A stretch of 64,000 nt of DNA from Paragyromitra xinjiangensis. Lineage: Eukaryota > Ascomycota > Pezizomycetes > Pezizales > Discinaceae. The translations under genes were made by a program, and so were the position numbers. The DNA lies in NCBI GenBank assembly GCA_038503065.1, contig JBCAMK010000001.1, positions 2,356,001 through 2,420,000 on the forward strand, given 5' to 3'. Under the pieces are notes generated by a model. The model was given only the letters and a program-made list of their open reading frames with translations. It ran no database searches and was not told where the DNA came from. Positions 36,470 through 48,961 of the stretch are shown in pieces (positions within the stretch are counted from its first letter, which is position 1; each line of letters starts with the position of its first letter).

Positions 36470-39400
36470 TTTTGATTACTTACTACTACTCATCCTTCTT
36501 ACCTTACTTTTTTTGTAATCGACTGGGCTTTTTATTTATTTATTTGGAAATAAGGGATTTCTTCATGGGGACTTCATTCTTCTTTGTGATTTCATTATGT
36601 GGAATATTTATAGGATGTCCTAACGGCCGACCATTGTCATATAACTAGTTTGGGATCTCATTTGTTACGTTTTTGGTCTCTTTTGTATCATGGCTGGGTT
36701 TTCTGGGGGGCTATAGCGTTATTTCATGGGATTATTCTTAGGGTAGTGAATTGGGCATGGGCGGGGATTTCACTTTTATGGGCTTTTTTTTCTTCTGTTG
36801 GGGTCTTTTTTTTTGTCTTCACCGACATTACTACTACAGTCGTAATTTCCTTCTTCGCATCTTCATCTTACTATCATCACCAATGATGGATTTTTTCTTT
36901 TCTTTGAAAATGGGACTTGTACTCGGAGGGCATGGCGTTTTACTACTTCACTTTGTTGTTTTATTTTATTTTTCCTTGGAAAAGGGCAATTTAGGCACCG
37001 GGTGCATGGGAGACATCTAGTTGGATACTTTGGCTTCGGCTTCTAAGGCCGTAAGAGTTAGTTTAGGGATTAACTATTATTATTCCTTAATTCCTGATTG
37101 ATCGTGTTTTGCTATGACTTTTTTAGGAATGAACCGCAGATCACCAAGCAAAAAGACCGCTTTGAACCACTCATGTTTCTTTTCGCTTGCCTGTTTAGAC
37201 TTTTGAGTTGTAGTCGGCGATCAAGCTCAGTACCCTACAGAAATCGAAAGCACGGGGCACTCGACTCACTGACCAGGTCTAGCCAGGTCGGCACTTTCGT
37301 ATTTTTTTTCTTTTCCTTTCTTTTTTTATTTCCCACTTTCCTAGCAAGCCATCGATCGAGAACCAGACGACCAACAAAGCCACTTTACCGGTGTTTAGGT
37401 TAGATAAAACCAGTTATCGGTAAGATTTTTGTCGATCACTTTTTTTTTTTAACCATTTAATCGTTTTGGTTAGCAAACAAGGTGCCAATATGACTACCAG
37501 ACCCCAAACTTCCCTGGGTACCATTGAACTGTCCCCCCCTCTCCCCCTTTTCTTGGTTTCTAGTTTGAGGTATATGGACTCTGTCTAGGATGCGCCGCTG
37601 CCGCCGGTTGGGACAATGGGGCGGAAGAAACGGGAGGGTTAACAGGAGAAATCTATGTATATCATAAGGGGTTATAATTATTTTCGTGGAATTTTGGAAC
37701 ACGGAGTAGTTAGGTCAAGGAAGAGAAGGAAGGCATGATTGTAGAGATTTTTCCTTTTTTTTTCTTCCTTGGTTCTCCTTTGGGACTTTCCAAACAGTCT
37801 GGATAGCATATTGATTATTAATTCCCACGATTTTTAGGAGGAAGGAGGAGCTTTACACCTCTATGTATATCTCAACCCACTATGATATGGTGATTGCAAT
37901 GGCCAGATGAAACCCGAGACACGTTGGCAAGCTTGCACCCTTTCGGGTTTAGAATTTGATTTTCACCGAGCCACCTCTTAGAAGTGAAGAATGTGAAGTG
38001 TTGTCTCAGAAAGCCTGTCTTGTTCTCTTTTTTTTTGGCCCTCCACCCTCCCTCACCGGCGTGCGTAGACTGTACGATATATGCGAACAGCGTGATCATG
38101 ATCTCCTTCCCTTCCCCGCCCTCTTACCCTCGTTTTCCCTCGCCTTTGTGTGTCCAAGTTCCCCAACCTAGCCTTGGGGAAACGCCGCCGATTGGGGAAC
38201 TAAGGCTGCAGCAGTCCGCCTCTCCGCGCATCGGCTCTCGTTACCAAGTGGCTAGCATAGTGTAGTATTTTAAAAAGCAAATACCCTACAGATATGACAG
38301 GAGATGGTTTCTTGACCTGTCTTTCTGTTGTGGTAGGTTTTCAGAGTAGGAAAAACAAAGAAATCAAATCACAGTATCGTTGGAGAATGGACACAGCGGA
38401 TGGGGGAGGAGCAATGAATGGGAAATGATCACCCCATTTTACCTCTGTCCCCGATGATATGCAGTTCTCTTGATTTTCTCTCCAACTTGGTTGATCCACG
38501 AAAGAGGATTGATTATACAGGCCCGGGTCGACCAGCGAGGAGCTTGTCAAACGGAAATGAGCGATTCTGATGCAATAGCCAACGCATCACCAACCTTGCC
38601 TCGCCTTATTCCAGACCTGCCAGGCTGCCACACCCTTCCCCGTCTGACTCCGGGGCGCGCAGAAAGCGGTTTTGAACGGCGAACGCTCTGACCTCACCAC
38701 AATCGTAATGGACAGCAGATCGGGGAGGCTTGATGTCAAGCTCCTTAGCGTCCTAGCCGGGGCGTCTACGTAAGAACGGTGCTCCGATTTCGGTGACAAA
38801 ATCCAGCTGAGCGTCTAGATTGCCAATGTCTTGTAGAGTACGGCGGAGTAAGTTCGCGTTGGAAACAAAATACAAAAGCGGTTAGTGCCGTTCGTCTATA
38901 TCTCAAGATGGTTGTCTCCGTCTCCGTCTCCGGTCCTCCACCTCCGAAGAGGAACACGGACTTCGAAGACGCTGTCCATGACGACAGAAGACGATAGTGG
39001 ATGTCCGAAATAAAATAATAGTGACGATGAAATATATGAAACTCAGCCTACCGAATGGGGGAGCGCGATCTCAGGGTCAGATGCCGAAACCTGGTCGTGG
39101 AGTTTTTTGAGATCTTCGTTATTTGCGCATATCCTAGGCGGATAATGTATGTACATATACCCGTTCTAGGCATTGCACATATTGGTACCATATAACCACC
39201 CCTGGACTATATGATAAATAGTTTTTGCTCGCCGTCCTGAAGACGTTTGTCCTGGGAATAGGGCGCCGCGACATCGCGCCAAATCGATCCACGGATCCAA
39301 GCCGTGCGGGTTCCAGGATTGGCACTTGCGCCCGGCCCGAGCATGGATCATGGGTGATCACCCTCATAAAAATCTGATGTGCGACCGTGGAGTTCCACTA

Positions 39401-40012
39401 TTTTTATCGCGGTATTAACCCTAAACAAACAGCTGCGCTGTTGGTTTTTTGTTCCCTTTCCCTCCTTTTTTATTTTTTTAAATTTTTTCTTGCTCGAGTC
39501 CAATCCTTCTTTCCGAGCAGTGCCCATTTTGGATCTAGATTTAAAGTTTTGCGCCAGACATTATTGTGTTCGATGCTGGCGAGTGCATGAAGATTGTTTA
39601 TCTGAGACCAACATATGCGGGGGCCTTCAACCCAGCTATGCAGCGATTGGAACGGCGATTCGCTTGGGATGATTCCTGTTCATAGGCACAGGAGGAGGGG
39701 GCAAGAGATGGCAGTTGAGTGAGTACCGCCCCTCTGGACTGCGTTCTAGATTCATGGGATTCCACTCGAGCATTACCCGGCCGGAGCCCTCGTGGCTTAC
39801 GTAACTGCTCGTTACCTCAATGGGAGGCTGCTGGACTTCACCTCCTGCTTCCTTGCATGCGAGAGTCCTAGGACTGCTCTCACACCCTCCCTTCGCCAGA
39901 ACTACCCATATCCGCCACATCCCGTTAGTCTCGAGCTTTACTTCTTGTTTTTGTATCATCTTGTTTGGTCTGCTTCCTGTGGTCAAGGAGATTCACACTT
40001 TTTTCTATCATC
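36470..40012. other. Intergenic region, T-rich 3' flank of flbD
   Basis: 36470-37020 is strongly T-rich on the plus strand and probably includes the flbD 3' UTR. From 37 to 40 kb there are pyrimidine tracts and short frames on both strands, but no recognisable gene or repeat. Confidence 0.5.
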
Positions 40013-41635
40013 ATGAATACCGGAGGAGAGGACCCACGGTAAGTTTGTGGTTGTTGAGGACACGTTAGGATTTCAGCACCTTCATAGCACCTATGCTAGC
40101 TATTGCTTTAAACACCTTTGATAGTTTTGTCGAGTTCACAAGTGATGGCTGGATTCCAGCGGAAGTATAACTTGTGGCATAACTAACGCATAATTACCTT
40201 TGAATTCGGATAGTTGGCGCCCTCAGCGCCCCCAGCAGTCTACTCAGCAACGATCTCAAGGCGGCGGGCAAAGGCGCAATAATCCTGGGGGAAATACAAA
40301 CAGTAACGGGAATGCCTGGCAAGGCCCAAACCAGCAGCAGCAACAGCAGCAGCAGATATCACAGGCGTATGTTGAGCCCCATGTGCCTGTAAGAGGATTC
40401 AACGGAAAAGAAGTAGAAGATTTTCTGTATCGTGGTATGTGAAACTTTTGTAATGTTTTTTTCCTTTTTTTCTCTTTACTATAGCCTTTGTCTTTGTCAT
40501 CTTTGGTCGCGTGTCACTGGAGCCGTCCTATCTCGTTTTCTTATACCCCGCGATAATATATCGCCTCGTCATTGGCAGAATTCTTCATTTCCCCTCGTTT
40601 ATTCTCCCCACATTGAGCCCTCTATCTTAATCTCCCATGCCGCGCCCCACTTTTTAAGCATCATCTAGCGAGGGAGTGGGAATATCGTGGGTTTTGTTTT
40701 GTCCTTTGCATAATTTGTCGATCGACGCCATGAACGTTTCTGTGCCACCTAAATTGTTTCCCAAATACCACTATTTTTTTCTTTTTTCTTGGCACGACGC
40801 TGTGGTGAGAGCAGAAACAAGCGTTTATTCTCTTTCTCCACTCTATTTACTTCACATGTACGAGGAAAGCAATAGGCACCAGCTGGTGTGCTCTATTGTC
40901 TTGAATATTATTTTTTTCGTGCTTTCGCATGTGGCGGTCGGGCGGCTATCTACCCTTCTTCCTGTATTCCCTGTCTCTTGTGTTCTGTGTTCCCGCATTC
41001 CGAATCGGGGTGCTACAGCATTTACGATGCCGATGGGGTCTGTCCCGGAATCGTGTTTATTGACCAGGGTTCTCATTACTTTTTGTGATATTCCTGCCGC
41101 GTCAGTCCAATTGGATCCTACCGTCATAGGAAGTATTCGGCTAATTTTGGGCTTATTTACGATCTATAGCATATCAGAAGGAATTAGATGCGGCAAAAAA
41201 TCAAGGTATTGATCAAAGTGAGTCTTCCCCCCTACCTTCAATAACTTTATCATGAAACGCGCACCGTCTCGTCGGGATGCCAACAACAGCTACATTCATA
41301 CTTTCCTCGAGGCTCCTAGTGCAGGGATCTTAACTTTATCCTTCGTAATGCCTTGTTCAGCTAATAATCTCAAAATTAGGCCAGAAGCCTATCATCTACA
41401 AGTCTGACAAAGGCTGGTCAACTCCGAAGAGCGGGGTTTGGGGAAATCGATGTTTGTGCTTTCTCTTTCCATCGCCTATCACCTGACACTCTTTTTTTCT
41501 TTTTCTCATCTTATTGGACGTTGTTAATCGTACTGCACTAACTATTTAGCAGCGAATGCAATGGCTTCCGGTAATAACTTTTTGAATCAGCTTCGGAGGA
41601 GTCAGGCTACGTTTCAAAGCAACCCGAAGGAATAA
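40013..41635 (+). CDS. Small fungal-specific protein, five exons
   Basis: Exons 40013-40038, 40214-40434, 41170-41217, 41380-41451 and 41550-41635 join in one frame to 150 residues. All donors and acceptors are canonical (GTAAGT, GTATGT, GTGAGT, GTTTGT), and two introns end with clear ACTAAC branch sites. The protein starts MNTGGEDPRWRPQ. It has a Gln/Asn/Gly-rich stretch (8 Gln near residue 55), then HVPVRGFNGKEVEDFLYR, a lysine-rich helix, KPIIYK, SGVWGNR and a C-terminal SANAMASGNNFLNQLRRSQ. I recall the pattern VxGFN...YKP...WG...NAMA...F...LR from small uncharacterised Pezizomycotina proteins. No function is known to me. Intron 2 is 735 bp, unusually long here, and could hide a small extra exon. 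Confidence 0.78.
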
Positions 41636-44535
41636 GGCACCAGTGGAGGCGTTTCGGATATCAAGGGAAAAGCATTGGGGGGGTTTCTGTGGGAGTTTTG
41701 GAAAGGAAAAAAAACCTTGGGCATTTGTATGTCAATGGAAAGGTTGCTTCTAGTGTAGCGTGCATATCCTTCGCTTAGGATATTTTTACTAGACATAGAC
41801 CACTTAAAAGGGGTTTCTTCACTATTTTCAGTCTTTTGAGTGGACTATGTTGCTTTGGAGTCATGCAAATGTATGGGAGTATGGCAGATGTGTGGGTTGA
41901 CTGCTTGGTGCATATGCTTAATGAATAAGACATTTTAGAAAAACAAAAGTGGGGATAAGACATTGAATTATCTCCAAAGCTGCTCACGATCGTGCTCACA
42001 AAGGCAACATATCTCGGGGAAGCCGAGACTGAAAGAAAGAAAGAGTTGTTTGTTCAGCTGTAGACGCAAACACCACGTTCACCACGTTCACATCACAAGG
42101 TAGCAACGTATACCTTTTTGCCGCTGTCTGGGTTGGGACCCTAACGATAGTTCTTTAACGATTCAGCTTGGCGGTGAGACCCCATCAATTGCTGCGATAG
42201 AGAAATCCACCTCACCTTACATATTTATCCCTAACGCCACCGAGTCAGATGCCGGCTACCGTATGCAGTTAATTTGATACGCGAGCGGCTGTAACCACTG
42301 CGGGTACGTCGATGATGGCGATCTCTGGGGGGGCTGAGGTTACTTCTGTGTTACCTTACAGGAAAGGCAAGAGGATGATTAAACTGCGCAGTGCGCAGGT
42401 AGAATTGTATGAGAGTTACCAAAAATACTCAAAATCAGGCATCGTAATGAGACAATTAAATCCACGACAACTAAACACTGGTTCCCAATCAAGGCGTACG
42501 TTGTCGTATTAATTTTTTCTTTTCTTTTCTAATCAATTCCATGTTTATGGGTTTGTTTCCTTGTTGTTTGGTTGTTGCCTCGCGCGCTCAGCTTTTTTTG
42601 GTAACCCACAATCACTTTCTCGATAGGCTGGCGCTAACTGCAAGGAAGTGGCTATTGCGTGTGGGGGTGCCAGACGCAGATATATTAGAATCTTGGGCCG
42701 AGTGAAAATCAGGGTCCATAAATTGGCAATTGATTCAAAAACCTGTCATGCGCTAGTTTAGACGTGCCTCTGGTTTAACTGAGTTCCCATAGAGTAAAAT
42801 GTTTTAAGCTCAGACCCTCGACCACTGAGGAAGGGCTGAGACTACTCACTGTGATGATTGGATGAACTTTAGGTCTCTGTTTTGGTCTCATCTCGCATTG
42901 AAGGGGCGAATAGTGATGTTCAGCCCCGAGACCAAAGGTGGTGTCTTCGGTGCTAGGGTCTGGGTGAGGGTCACTGGAAACGTCGTGAGTGTGGGGAAGA
43001 TCGCTTCAAAGCCAGGGGCCAGACATCTCCAACCCCTTGGGATGCTGTCCTGTAGTGAAGACTAGTGGTGGAGGAGTTGTATTTGGAATACCCATATATA
43101 TTCTGGCTGTCACGGTAAGTGGCGCGCTATATGTTGCACAGTACTAGAGCGCCGACATGCTTCCTGGCGTTCGGCCGGGTGATAGCTCATGAAGCGGTTG
43201 GGCCTGATCCGGGGGCTTCCGAGGGACCCTTTTTTTTTTTGTTTATTTCTTTAGGTGTATGCAGATCAGAGTTTATGACACCACAAATATCCATAAACAT
43301 GACGTCCCACTCTTCTCTCCCTTTTCTGTATGTATTTTGTGCACGGTGGTACAGACACTCCCACCTCTCCTATCTGAGGTAGCCCCACCGGGATTTCGGA
43401 CACACGCAGTGTTCGGGAGGTCGTTCACTTGTTCTGATTACTCTAAACATAGGCCAAGCTTTGAGCCCAGATGAGTCTTAGGTCATATCTCAATCAGAAC
43501 GGTTGCTAATAAATGGACTAGGGGCTTCGAACCAACCCGGAATCGGCCTTACATGTTTCTCTACAGTTATTTTGAGTGGTTTATAGGTTCGGCACCATGA
43601 TATCATCGATACTATCGCTTTGGGTTGCGACATGGACTAATTGTCCGAGGTCAATGGTATGTTTGAGATCCCGGTGGGACACAGTGCATATATCATTATC
43701 AACTAAGTCACCACTTCAAGTCACCACTAAAAAGGAGGGGGGGATATGATACGGGGGTTTCCCACACCGTTTGGCCAACTGGCCTCATGACCTGGTTGAC
43801 TGGGTCCAGAAACCAGACCGCACACCCTTGTTCCACCCTTTCATGCCAATGATTGGGCTGATCTTGTGCGTTATGTCCAGCCTAGTCCACCGTTAAGGAA
43901 AGCTGGACTGTCTGAGTCTTGGATACCTTGTCTGCTAGCGGCAGATGGGTAAATCCCCCCCTCCAAATGATATCACATACCAAGGAGTCGTGCAGAATTT
44001 TAACGGGATATGTTCTGCACTGAGTTTTGCCTTATCTCCCCCGCTGCATCCTGTCGAGAACGTTATTTGTGATGATCGCATCACCTAGAGTCCAAGTAAA
44101 CAGATGCTGAAGTGTACGTGCCCAGAGTGATATGCACTATCATCTGCCGATGAGGACAAGGGCTAGCGTCGAATTGATGGGTCAAGTAAGCCTTGCATTG
44201 CTCGTGCAGACGTGTATTACTTGATATTATTTTCCTGCGTTATTCATTTGTCTGCTCCACAAAGGCTCTTGACAGTATCACCGTATTAACTTGCAAGAAT
44301 GAAATGTTAAAGCAGCATTCTCAGGAAAAGCGTGGCAGAGTTATACTTATCAAAGCCTACTGCCTTAACCGCGATAGGTCTAGCTGTAGCACTCTAACCT
44401 TTTTATATCAAGTTTTGCAAGCCAATACACTACACACTTCACTTTGTATTCCACACACCACTTTGCTTCTAACCTCGTGGTAGTTAATAGTAGAACACTT
44501 TTCCGCGGGCAGACTCGTGTATCATTTCTCTTTAA
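41636..44535. other. Intergenic region, no gene seen
   Basis: About 2.9 kb with short frames only. Inverted G/C runs near 43731 and 43955 (GGAGGGGGGGAT and its complement) are the only visible structure and are too simple to call an element. Confidence 0.5.
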
Positions 44536-45417
44536 CTAACCCCTAGTCGATTCGCCTCCACCTTTCATAACGCTGAATTCACTTTTGGCTGACGCTAGCG
44601 TTCTCTTGACGAGTCCCTTCGACAGTTCTTTCCCACCAGACAGCTCTTTGTATCTCTCCGCGATGAACCGGTATTTCTCCGTCGTTTCGATATCGATTTT
44701 GGCTTGCTGGAGAAGGCCCAACTGTACGGGTCAAACGAATTAAACGAGCCCACATTCACTGTATCTAGCAAGGGAAGTCGAATGGGGCGTTGGAACATAC
44801 CTCCTCCGCGGTGAGCTCTACATCACGGTCTTTTAGGACCTTTTGGTAACGCAACCGCACAGCCGTCAGGGTTCTATCGCTTTCCGAGCTTCCTGCCTGC
44901 CGCACAAGATCGGTGATCTCCTGCCAACCCTTGCCAGCCTTTTTTGAGTGAAAGATAATATTGTCTTCCTCCTTGGACCAGTTGCCTTTTTGCCCGGGGG
45001 TTAATTTAGGCGTTTTGCGTTTCTTGGTTGGGGCGGGGACGGCTTCTTCTCCGGTGCTGTCAGGAGCGCCTACAAGTTGAAATTGTTACTGAGCGCTCGC
45101 CTTACTATGGGGGCGGTAGTTGGTTTGGGGGGGGGGGTGGTAACTTTAGATTACTTACTATGTGGCTTAATAGCATTTCCACCTTCGCTTTTGACTTCTT
45201 TCTCGGATCCAAAGTTTCTCTTCTTCGCCCGCGACTTACTTTTCGTACTGGAAACAGTATTTTCACCTTCTCCCAGTCCTTCGCTGGCAGCGCGCTTCTT
45301 GCGAGTTTTTTTCATTGATGCTGGGGGTTCTACCGACTGCTCCTCGGCTTCTGCAGGGAGATTTTGGTCGCTCGGCGGTGTCCCAGACGGAACCTCCTCA
45401 TCCTTTTGGGAATCCAT
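44536..45417 (-). CDS. Myb/SANT-like protein (copy 1 of a related pair)
   Basis: Three exons on the minus strand (45417-45159, 45069-44801, 44721-44536) give 237 residues. Introns are 89 and 79 bp, with donors GTAAGT and GTATGT. Residues 1-110 are charged, with a basic KKTRKKRA stretch and a likely nuclear signal TKKRKTPK. A SANT/Myb-like repeat follows at about 115-168 (GNWSKEED...GWQEI...LTAVRLRYQKVL). After VELTAEE comes a helical tail with EKYRFIAERYKELSGGKELSKGLVKRTL. Repeat, tail and the position of the last intron recur in the gene at 46391-47165, so the two are probably ancient tandem duplicates. Target and process are unknown. Confidence 0.82.
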
Positions 45418-46390
45418 GTTTCTATTCCTGGATTAAATGCTCTACGTTTCGGATTGCTCTACAGCTGGTGACTACAGTGCAAGCGACTTCCCACAGTCTT
45501 TATAAACTACTAAAAGTAGTCGAGACATTGCCGGACTAAGAAGAATTATAATATGAGTTTGCTACTACGATTACGGTTCCGAGTCCTGTGTTAATTCAGG
45601 TTGCGGTTACCAAGAGAATAACCATTTCATATACCGTAGGAGGTTTGTTGACGGTAACTAGCCTCCTATTGAATGTTATAGCCCATTCCAGCACTTGATC
45701 GCGCACGGGCTGTTTTCTAGCACTATTTCGCCCAGTTCATCTGTGAGTGCAATATGATGGCGCCTGGGATTTTGTTCAGCTGGTTATGGCCCGTGGGGAA
45801 ATTAGGGAACGTGCTCATCTATACGGCTTCAGCGACTATACCACATGAATGTAGCGGAAAAATCGCTGTTTGTTGTTCCTTTCATTGTCCGCCGACGTGG
45901 AGAAATTAAGGATTCGTCCATTATCAAGCTTGATTGGCCGGGAATGGCTTGTTTCGTAGTCGAACAAACTTCGGCGACGAGATTTGTGCAGATAATCTTG
46001 GCATGTTATCTAAAGCAAGTATTAACTGAGTCTTGAATTTCATCGCCAATCAAGACTCCCCTTCCCCCCGACGAACAAAATCGACCTTCCCTGATGCATG
46101 TAACTTGCCGAGTGATGTGTGATGAATGTCACCCGTCGGGCTGAAGCAACTCGCCCGGTATCAAATCAAGTATTTCTTACTTTTGGCTGGTGTGTGGGCT
46201 ACGAGTGACTCGATAAAACTATCATGAATTATATATCTATTTAAAGATTTTTTTTCCCTTTCACTGAGGTACATGAGGTGGAGTGAAACCTTAGTAAGTT
46301 TTATATTCATAAAATGATATCGTCGTAACTAAGCATCTTCCCTTCCCTAGTGGTTGCCTTATTAGAAATACATTCTCCTGTGAGGGTATC
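45418..46390. other. Intergenic region between the two SANT-like genes
   Basis: About 970 bp: promoter of the 44536-45417 gene and 3' flank of the next. A 63-codon frame at 45845-46036 has no supporting feature. Confidence 0.5.
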
Positions 46391-47165
46391 TCATTTCTTT
46401 TGAGACTTTTTCTTTTCCATTTCCAAACTCTTCAGCTTGAACTCGATGATACCCTTGCCTAAAACCTCACCCGCACCCTCACCTCTTTTGGCGAGTCTAT
46501 TAAACTCTACCGCAATAGCCTTATACTTATCAAAATTCTTAACCGCCTGAAGGAGATGTCCAACCTTAAGAATCTAGTTAGTCATATCTTGACAAGCGGG
46601 AAAAGGGACACTGTACATCTTCACTCGACCATTCTACCTGGGCCATCTTAACCTTACTACGACAATGCTCCACCAACTTCTGAGTCTTGGTGCTATTGAG
46701 CTTACTCTGAAGTTCCAGGAAGATCTGCTTGCTAGTTTTGTTCTGTCTACAAAGCTCATGGACTAAATCCAACTCCTCCTGAGTCCAGACAGCGACTCCA
46801 CGTTTCCCGCTTGTTTTTCCTTGTTGAGCGTCTTCAGATTCATTGCCGGAATCGTCTTTGGATTTCTGGGAGTGCTGTTGCTCTGTAGCGTTCGAGGTTG
46901 GGCTCGTGGATTTGGATGTCCGTTTTTGCTTCTTGCCTTCTGCGTCTTTGGTTGTGGCTCTCTTCCGTTTTTTATCGGAGGTCTTTGGTTTTGTGGGGGT
47001 GGTAGGCCCTTCGTCTCTGGTTCTATCCTTAGATCCATTCCTCCCCCCGCTTTTGCCCCCATCCCCGCCTGGTGAACCTGTGAGGGAGCTAGGAGTGGAA
47101 ATTGTAGATGATGAGAGAGGAGAAGACGTGTTTACGGAACTCTCTTCACTGGAGTTATCTTCCAT
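46391..47165 (-). CDS. Myb/SANT-like protein (copy 2 of a related pair)
   Basis: Two exons on the minus strand (47165-46617 and 46573-46391) give 243 residues. The intron is only 43 bp (GTACAG...GACTAACTAG). A GTAGAA donor 21 nt earlier would also keep frame, but I prefer the later one because VEWSSED then parallels VELTAEE of copy 1. Residues 1-120 are Ser/Thr/Lys-rich with a basic DKKRKRA stretch. The DNA-binding-like repeat is at about 125-175 (AVWTQEELDLVHELC...EHCRSKVKMAQ), less canonical than copy 1, with only the first Trp obvious. The tail (AVKNFDKYKAIAVEFNRLAKRGEGAGEVLGK) aligns with that of copy 1. Confidence 0.8.
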
Positions 47166-48032
47166 GGTGGGTAAGTGGGCGTTGAGGTCGTTATTCGTGA
47201 CTTTTTTTGAGTGAGGGAGGGAAGGAGGGAAGATTACAGATTGCTTGCACGGGGTAGAAAGACAACGAAGGTGAATATATACTAGGTAGGTTTAATAAAA
47301 GAGTAGTTTGGAGATTCAATAAGTTTATGCGGTTTCCCGTGATGCAGTACTGGGAGTTCTGTAGTGTTGGGATAGCAAACTACTGTGGTTGTAACAATCT
47401 CTACGTTTTCTCGCTTATGCAGAGGTGGTAAGGGGGAATATTAGATACAGCTTTCTAGGCTCTAGTGCTGCGGTGTATTGATTGTTTGATTGATTGCTCG
47501 ATTGGTTCATTAAAGTACTGCGCATATCAAACACCAAGATTGCATATTTCCCTTTCATCCCCATCCCCCAGACCCAACAATCTCCAGAACCCACGGGGAC
47601 CTCCTTTCAGCTCCGTGTTTGTAGGAACCAAGTTTTTCCTAAAGAAGCTTGTCTCTGCTTTGTCAAGCAGTCTAGGTGCCTAATCACCAAAAATCACTCG
47701 CCCCCGGAGATCCCGGCAAACCCACGCACCAGAAAACCCAAAAACGGAAATGAGCAGCCTACATCAAACTCGATCGCCGGAACAGCTAACTGCGTGGTTG
47801 CGCACTGGATCACCTCCGACGGAGCCGGCCGAGAAGATGCTAGGTATCACGGGGTTTTATATGCGGAGTGGATGCTTTACCCCGCCCCCTGTAGGAAAAT
47901 TCGTATGTACCTACCTCGGGAGACGATACCCGCGGAGGTAAGAAGCAAAAAAAAAGCAAAAAAAGCAAATCTGACGCCACTAAAAAGAGTGGATGATGAT
48001 CTACAACATTTTCGCTTACATTCAGCTTGCAA
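47166..48032. other. Intergenic region
   Basis: Promoter side of the SANT-like gene and 3' flank of npgA. A 180-codon plus-strand frame at 47494-48036 has low-complexity composition and no domain. A-rich repeats (AAGCAAAAAA) lie near 47945. Confidence 0.5.
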
Positions 48033-48961
48033 CTAATCTACCCGATTCCAGTGTCCTAGTATATCCTCCCCGAAATCGATCCAGGTCCAGGTCCCGGTTT
48101 CTTCTGATGCGCTCCAGGAGTCTGTTGCGATGGCTACGTAGTGGTCCCCTGTCAGGGGACCGATTTCTAGTAGCCACTGTTTTTGTTCGATGTTGTTGAT
48201 GAAGACTTTGACTCTGGTGTCTCGGTCTCCGCTTTCTACAGTGTCTAGTGCTACGTTTCGGAACTCTATAGCTAGAAGGTTCGTCACTAGTCCTGTGCCT
48301 ACGGCTTTACAATATGCTTCCTTTAGAGCCCAATGTAGGTACAGCATTCTAACTCTATCATCCTCCTTCACCGGCGAGAATATATTCCGGATCTCATCGG
48401 CAGTGAAGACATCAGCGTCTCGAAACGTCTCCAAGAACGCAGCAGCTGAAGAGTTGCCTCGACTATGGACAGTAGGGACTAGATCCACCCCTATCCTAAG
48501 CGGAGATGATTCAGAGGTAGCAGTAACGCGAGCTATCAAAACTACCAGGCAAGGGGCTGAGGCTGATTGGGATTTTGGGTTGTGGTGCGAAACGTTGTAG
48601 TCTCTTAACACCCATTTTTGACCCTCGTGTGAAGAGGTGTAAGAAGGGCGTCCACTCTCTGGATCTCGAATTATTGGGATTGAAGCTAGCGTGGGTATAG
48701 TACGGCTAGGCTTGCTATCACTATAGATCTTGGAGACGATGAAACGCTGGAGGAGCTGTGAACCGAGTGCTAGTTTGCGATCGGCAGGGAAGTGGAATTT
48801 GGTCACTGAGGGTCTGATGGGAGGTGGGAGGAGGTTAAGAGCCTCAGTGAACTGGGGTGATAATATGTTAACAAATTACATCTCGTAAATACTCAGTGAG
48901 TACTGACCTCATCTGGGGAGTTCCAGAGGGGGGCAACATCGAGGGCAAATCGAAGCAACAT
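48033..48961 (-). CDS. npgA: 4'-phosphopantetheinyl transferase (Sfp/NpgA type)
   Basis: Two exons on the minus strand (48961-48908 and 48851-48033) give 290 residues. The intron is 56 bp (GTCAGT...CCCAG). The enzyme moves the phosphopantetheine arm of CoA onto a Ser of carrier domains in fatty acid, polyketide, nonribosomal peptide and lysine-pathway (Lys2) proteins; filamentous fungi usually have one such enzyme for all of these. Seen: a family-type N-terminus (LLRFALDVAPLW), NVSHH at about 104-108, IGVDLVP with Mg-binding Asp141, and WALKEAYCKAVGTGL at about 192-206 with the conserved Lys-Glu...Lys. The start at 48961 is the first in-frame ATG before the family N-terminus. It is divergent from SLX1 across 648 bp. 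Confidence 0.9.

Noticed and set aside
40676..41212. 178-codon open frame on the plus strand
   Set aside because: It lies inside intron 2 of the five-exon gene, has T-rich low-quality composition, no domain, and ends by overlapping a well-supported exon in another frame.
43530..43550. T-loop-like GGTTCGAAGCC on the minus strand, possible tRNA
   Set aside because: No A-box or acceptor stem at the right spacing.
43731..43968. Inverted GGAGGGGGGGAT runs resembling terminal repeats
   Set aside because: Only homopolymer-like similarity; no extended arms and no matching target duplication.
47494..48036. 180-codon plus-strand frame
   Set aside because: Low-complexity, overlaps the npgA stop region on the other strand, and has no recognisable family.
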